From contig NZ_FPEI01000006.1 of assembly GCF_900117415.1 (NCBI RefSeq), positions 1,178,001 to 1,242,000 of the forward strand: 64,000 nucleotides of DNA, read 5' to 3'. The position numbers and the translations under genes are program-made. Every line of letters starts with the position of its first letter. Position 1 is the stretch's first letter. Shown here one piece after another: positions 62,829 to 64,000 of the stretch. The DNA comes from Hyphomicrobium sp. CS1BSMeth3. Lineage in GTDB: Bacteria > Pseudomonadota > Alphaproteobacteria > Rhizobiales > Hyphomicrobiaceae. Below the pieces are notes generated by a model. That model searched no databases. It was not told the DNA's origin and saw nothing but the letters and a program-made list of their open reading frames with translations.

Positions 62829-63776
62829 TCAGAGAGAGGAGATTTGATTGCCCAGCCGCCACTGGCTTGGAGACATCGCAAAACGGGCCCGAAATGCCTT
62901 ATTGAAGTGAGACAGATCGTTGAAGCCCCAACGGTAGGCGATCGTCGAGATGCTATCGCCCTGCTTGAATGGGTCCTTCAAATCCTTGCCGCACGCTTCC
63001 AGACGGCACTCCAGAAGCCAGCGACCGAAGCTCTTCCCACTCTGCTGAAAGCGTAGCTGAAGCGTGCGCACGGAAATGCCGAGATGCGAGGCCACGAGCG
63101 ACGGGGAAAGCTCGGGATTATGCAAATGCTGCCGGCAGAAAGTGAGAATTGACTGCATCATCAGTTCCGGAGCGAGGCTGTTCGGCCTGACTTCCCGCGC
63201 ACTCGCCAGAGTCAAAAGATTGCAGAGGTTCTCGACCATCAGGACGGCTTCGCTCGTGCTGAGATCGTCATCGCCTCCCGTGAGATGAAGCAAGTGCCGC
63301 CGCGCGAGATCGCTGTAAGGCCCCGAGAGCGTGAGCTTGCGGCAAGATCGGGCGTCCTTCATCCAGGGCGCGCGCTGGCTGAGCATTTCGCGCGGAACTA
63401 TCGCCAGGATGCGATGGACCGAGTCGGGAAAGCCCACACGGAACGGCCGTTCGCTGTCGACAATGGCGATCTCCCCGGGTTCAAGGCAGAAGCTCTCCTC
63501 TCCCTGAGTGATATTGCTGCGACCCCGGATCTGGAGGCTGACCAGGTAGCTGGCTTCAGGCGCTGCCGCGACGTGGCAATTGTTGCGTACGATCCCGTGA
63601 GAGGTGGACTCGAATGAAGCCAACCGCAAGTTGCCGAAAGTTCTGCTGGCAATGCTCGCCGAGAAGCCGTTCGCCGGATGCTCGGTCGACACGCTGAGCA
63701 CTGTCTGACACACCACCTCTCGCCAGTACGAGAAACGCTCCCGCGACTGCACAGTAGCCGTCGACCAAGTGGCCAT
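62829..63776 (-). CDS. AraC family transcriptional regulator
   Basis: A 315-residue regulator. The N-terminal ~180 residues resemble the AraC-binding-like sensor domain (FSYWREVVCQTVLSV ... CLEPGEIAIVDSERPFRV). The C-terminal HTH_18 domain (residues ~208-310) has both helix-turn-helix units, SPSLVASHLGISVRTLQLRFQQSGKSF and ISTIAYRWGFNDLSHFNKAFRARFAMSPSQWR. It closes the peptide island and faces it, so it may control the peptide genes, perhaps in response to a small molecule. No binding site could be assigned. Confidence 0.92.
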   Translation of the reverse strand: MATWSTATVQSRERFSYWREVVCQTVLSVSTEHPANGFSASIASRTFGNLRLASFESTSHGIVRNNCHVAAAPEASYLVSLQIRGRSNITQGEESFCLEPGEIAIVDSERPFRVGFPDSVHRILAIVPREMLSQRAPWMKDARSCRKLTLSGPYSDLARRHLLHLTGGDDDLSTSEAVLMVENLCNLLTLASAREVRPNSLAPELMMQSILTFCRQHLHNPELSPSLVASHLGISVRTLQLRFQQSGKSFGRWLLECRLEACGKDLKDPFKQGDSISTIAYRWGFNDLSHFNKAFRARFAMSPSQWRLGNQISSL

Positions 63777-64000
63777 GCCGCTCTCTCGGGCTCGTTTGCC
63801 CGCTCCCGATCATCAATTGCGCTCTTGACCAATTCGGCTTGCGCTCCTGGCCAAGACAATATTGTTGCGCCCTTGTTATGCGGGCGCCTCGCAGTGGCTG
63901 GATGCTCCGTAGGGAACGCTCCTCGCAAGAATGAGCGGCCGTATCGGGCAAATTCGAACGGGAATCAACTCCGCAATACAGGTTTGATGCCTGTTTGCAT
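63777..64000. other. Unassigned 3' end of the window
   Basis: Nothing that I can support as a gene is seen in these 224 bases upstream of the AraC gene. It should include that gene's promoter. A somewhat lower GC content is seen in the last 60 bases. Confidence 0.4.

Noticed and set aside
1-64000. CRISPR arrays, tRNA or rRNA genes, prophage or insertion sequences
   Set aside because: No regular spaced repeats, no cloverleaf-like sequence, no transposase or integrase motifs were seen in any frame I examined.

Overview
The window is GC-rich, densely coded DNA from an alphaproteobacterium, most likely of the order Hyphomicrobiales (Rhizobiales). The grounds are many paralogous branched-chain-type ABC importers, a fabI-ackA-pta-DUF3141 operon, a MurR/RpiR regulator beside an importer, and cobalamin riboswitches in front of B12-independent enzymes. 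Species cannot be read from the sequence. I saw no rRNA, tRNA, CRISPR array, transposase or integrase.

Layout. 0-5 kb: the start of an SDR dehydrogenase (cut by the window edge), a PEP-mutase/isocitrate-lyase family enzyme, a VOC protein, and a two-gene NitT/TauT-like ABC importer without a binding protein. 5.4-10.1 kb: a complete five-gene branched-chain-type ABC importer. 10.3-18.3 kb: an iron/polyamine-type ABC importer followed by hyuA-hyuB (hydantoinase/oxoprolinase). 18.3-26.1 kb: a second branched-chain-type importer on the minus strand, ending in an ABC ATPase that lacks the signature motif. It is divergent from an RpiR regulator and an LDH2-type dehydrogenase. 26.2-31 kb: a tightly coupled PqqD / HprK-like kinase / two glycosyltransferases / nucleotidyltransferase operon, preceded by two very short candidate peptide genes. 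31-36.6 kb: cbpM-cbpA, an L,D-transpeptidase, a DUF2325 protein and moeA, the last two sharing an upstream palindrome.

36.7-45.3 kb is a B12-status region. One cobalamin riboswitch precedes nrdA-nrdB, whose radical-site residue marks it as a class Ic (Mn/Fe-type) ribonucleotide reductase. A second precedes a 28-codon ORF, an unknown 134-aa protein and metE. Both would let B12-independent enzymes be made only when cobalamin is scarce. 45.3-49.2 kb is a periplasmic aldehyde oxidoreductase (paoABC). 49.3-55.1 kb is fabI-ackA-pta-unknown-DUF3141.

55.5-63.8 kb is the most unusual part. Six small genes encode peptides with double-glycine-type leaders (consensus LSxxEIxxVSG-G/A). They surround an HlyD adaptor, a C39-peptidase ABC exporter, an AraC regulator, and a membrane protein that joins His-rich membrane helices, a 2Fe-2S ferredoxin domain and an RsiW-like anti-sigma sensor domain. 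Two of the peptides share a C-terminal NPW-P-PER motif although they lie 6 kb apart on opposite strands. I read this as a self-contained peptide secretion island, possibly redox-responsive; its products are undetermined.
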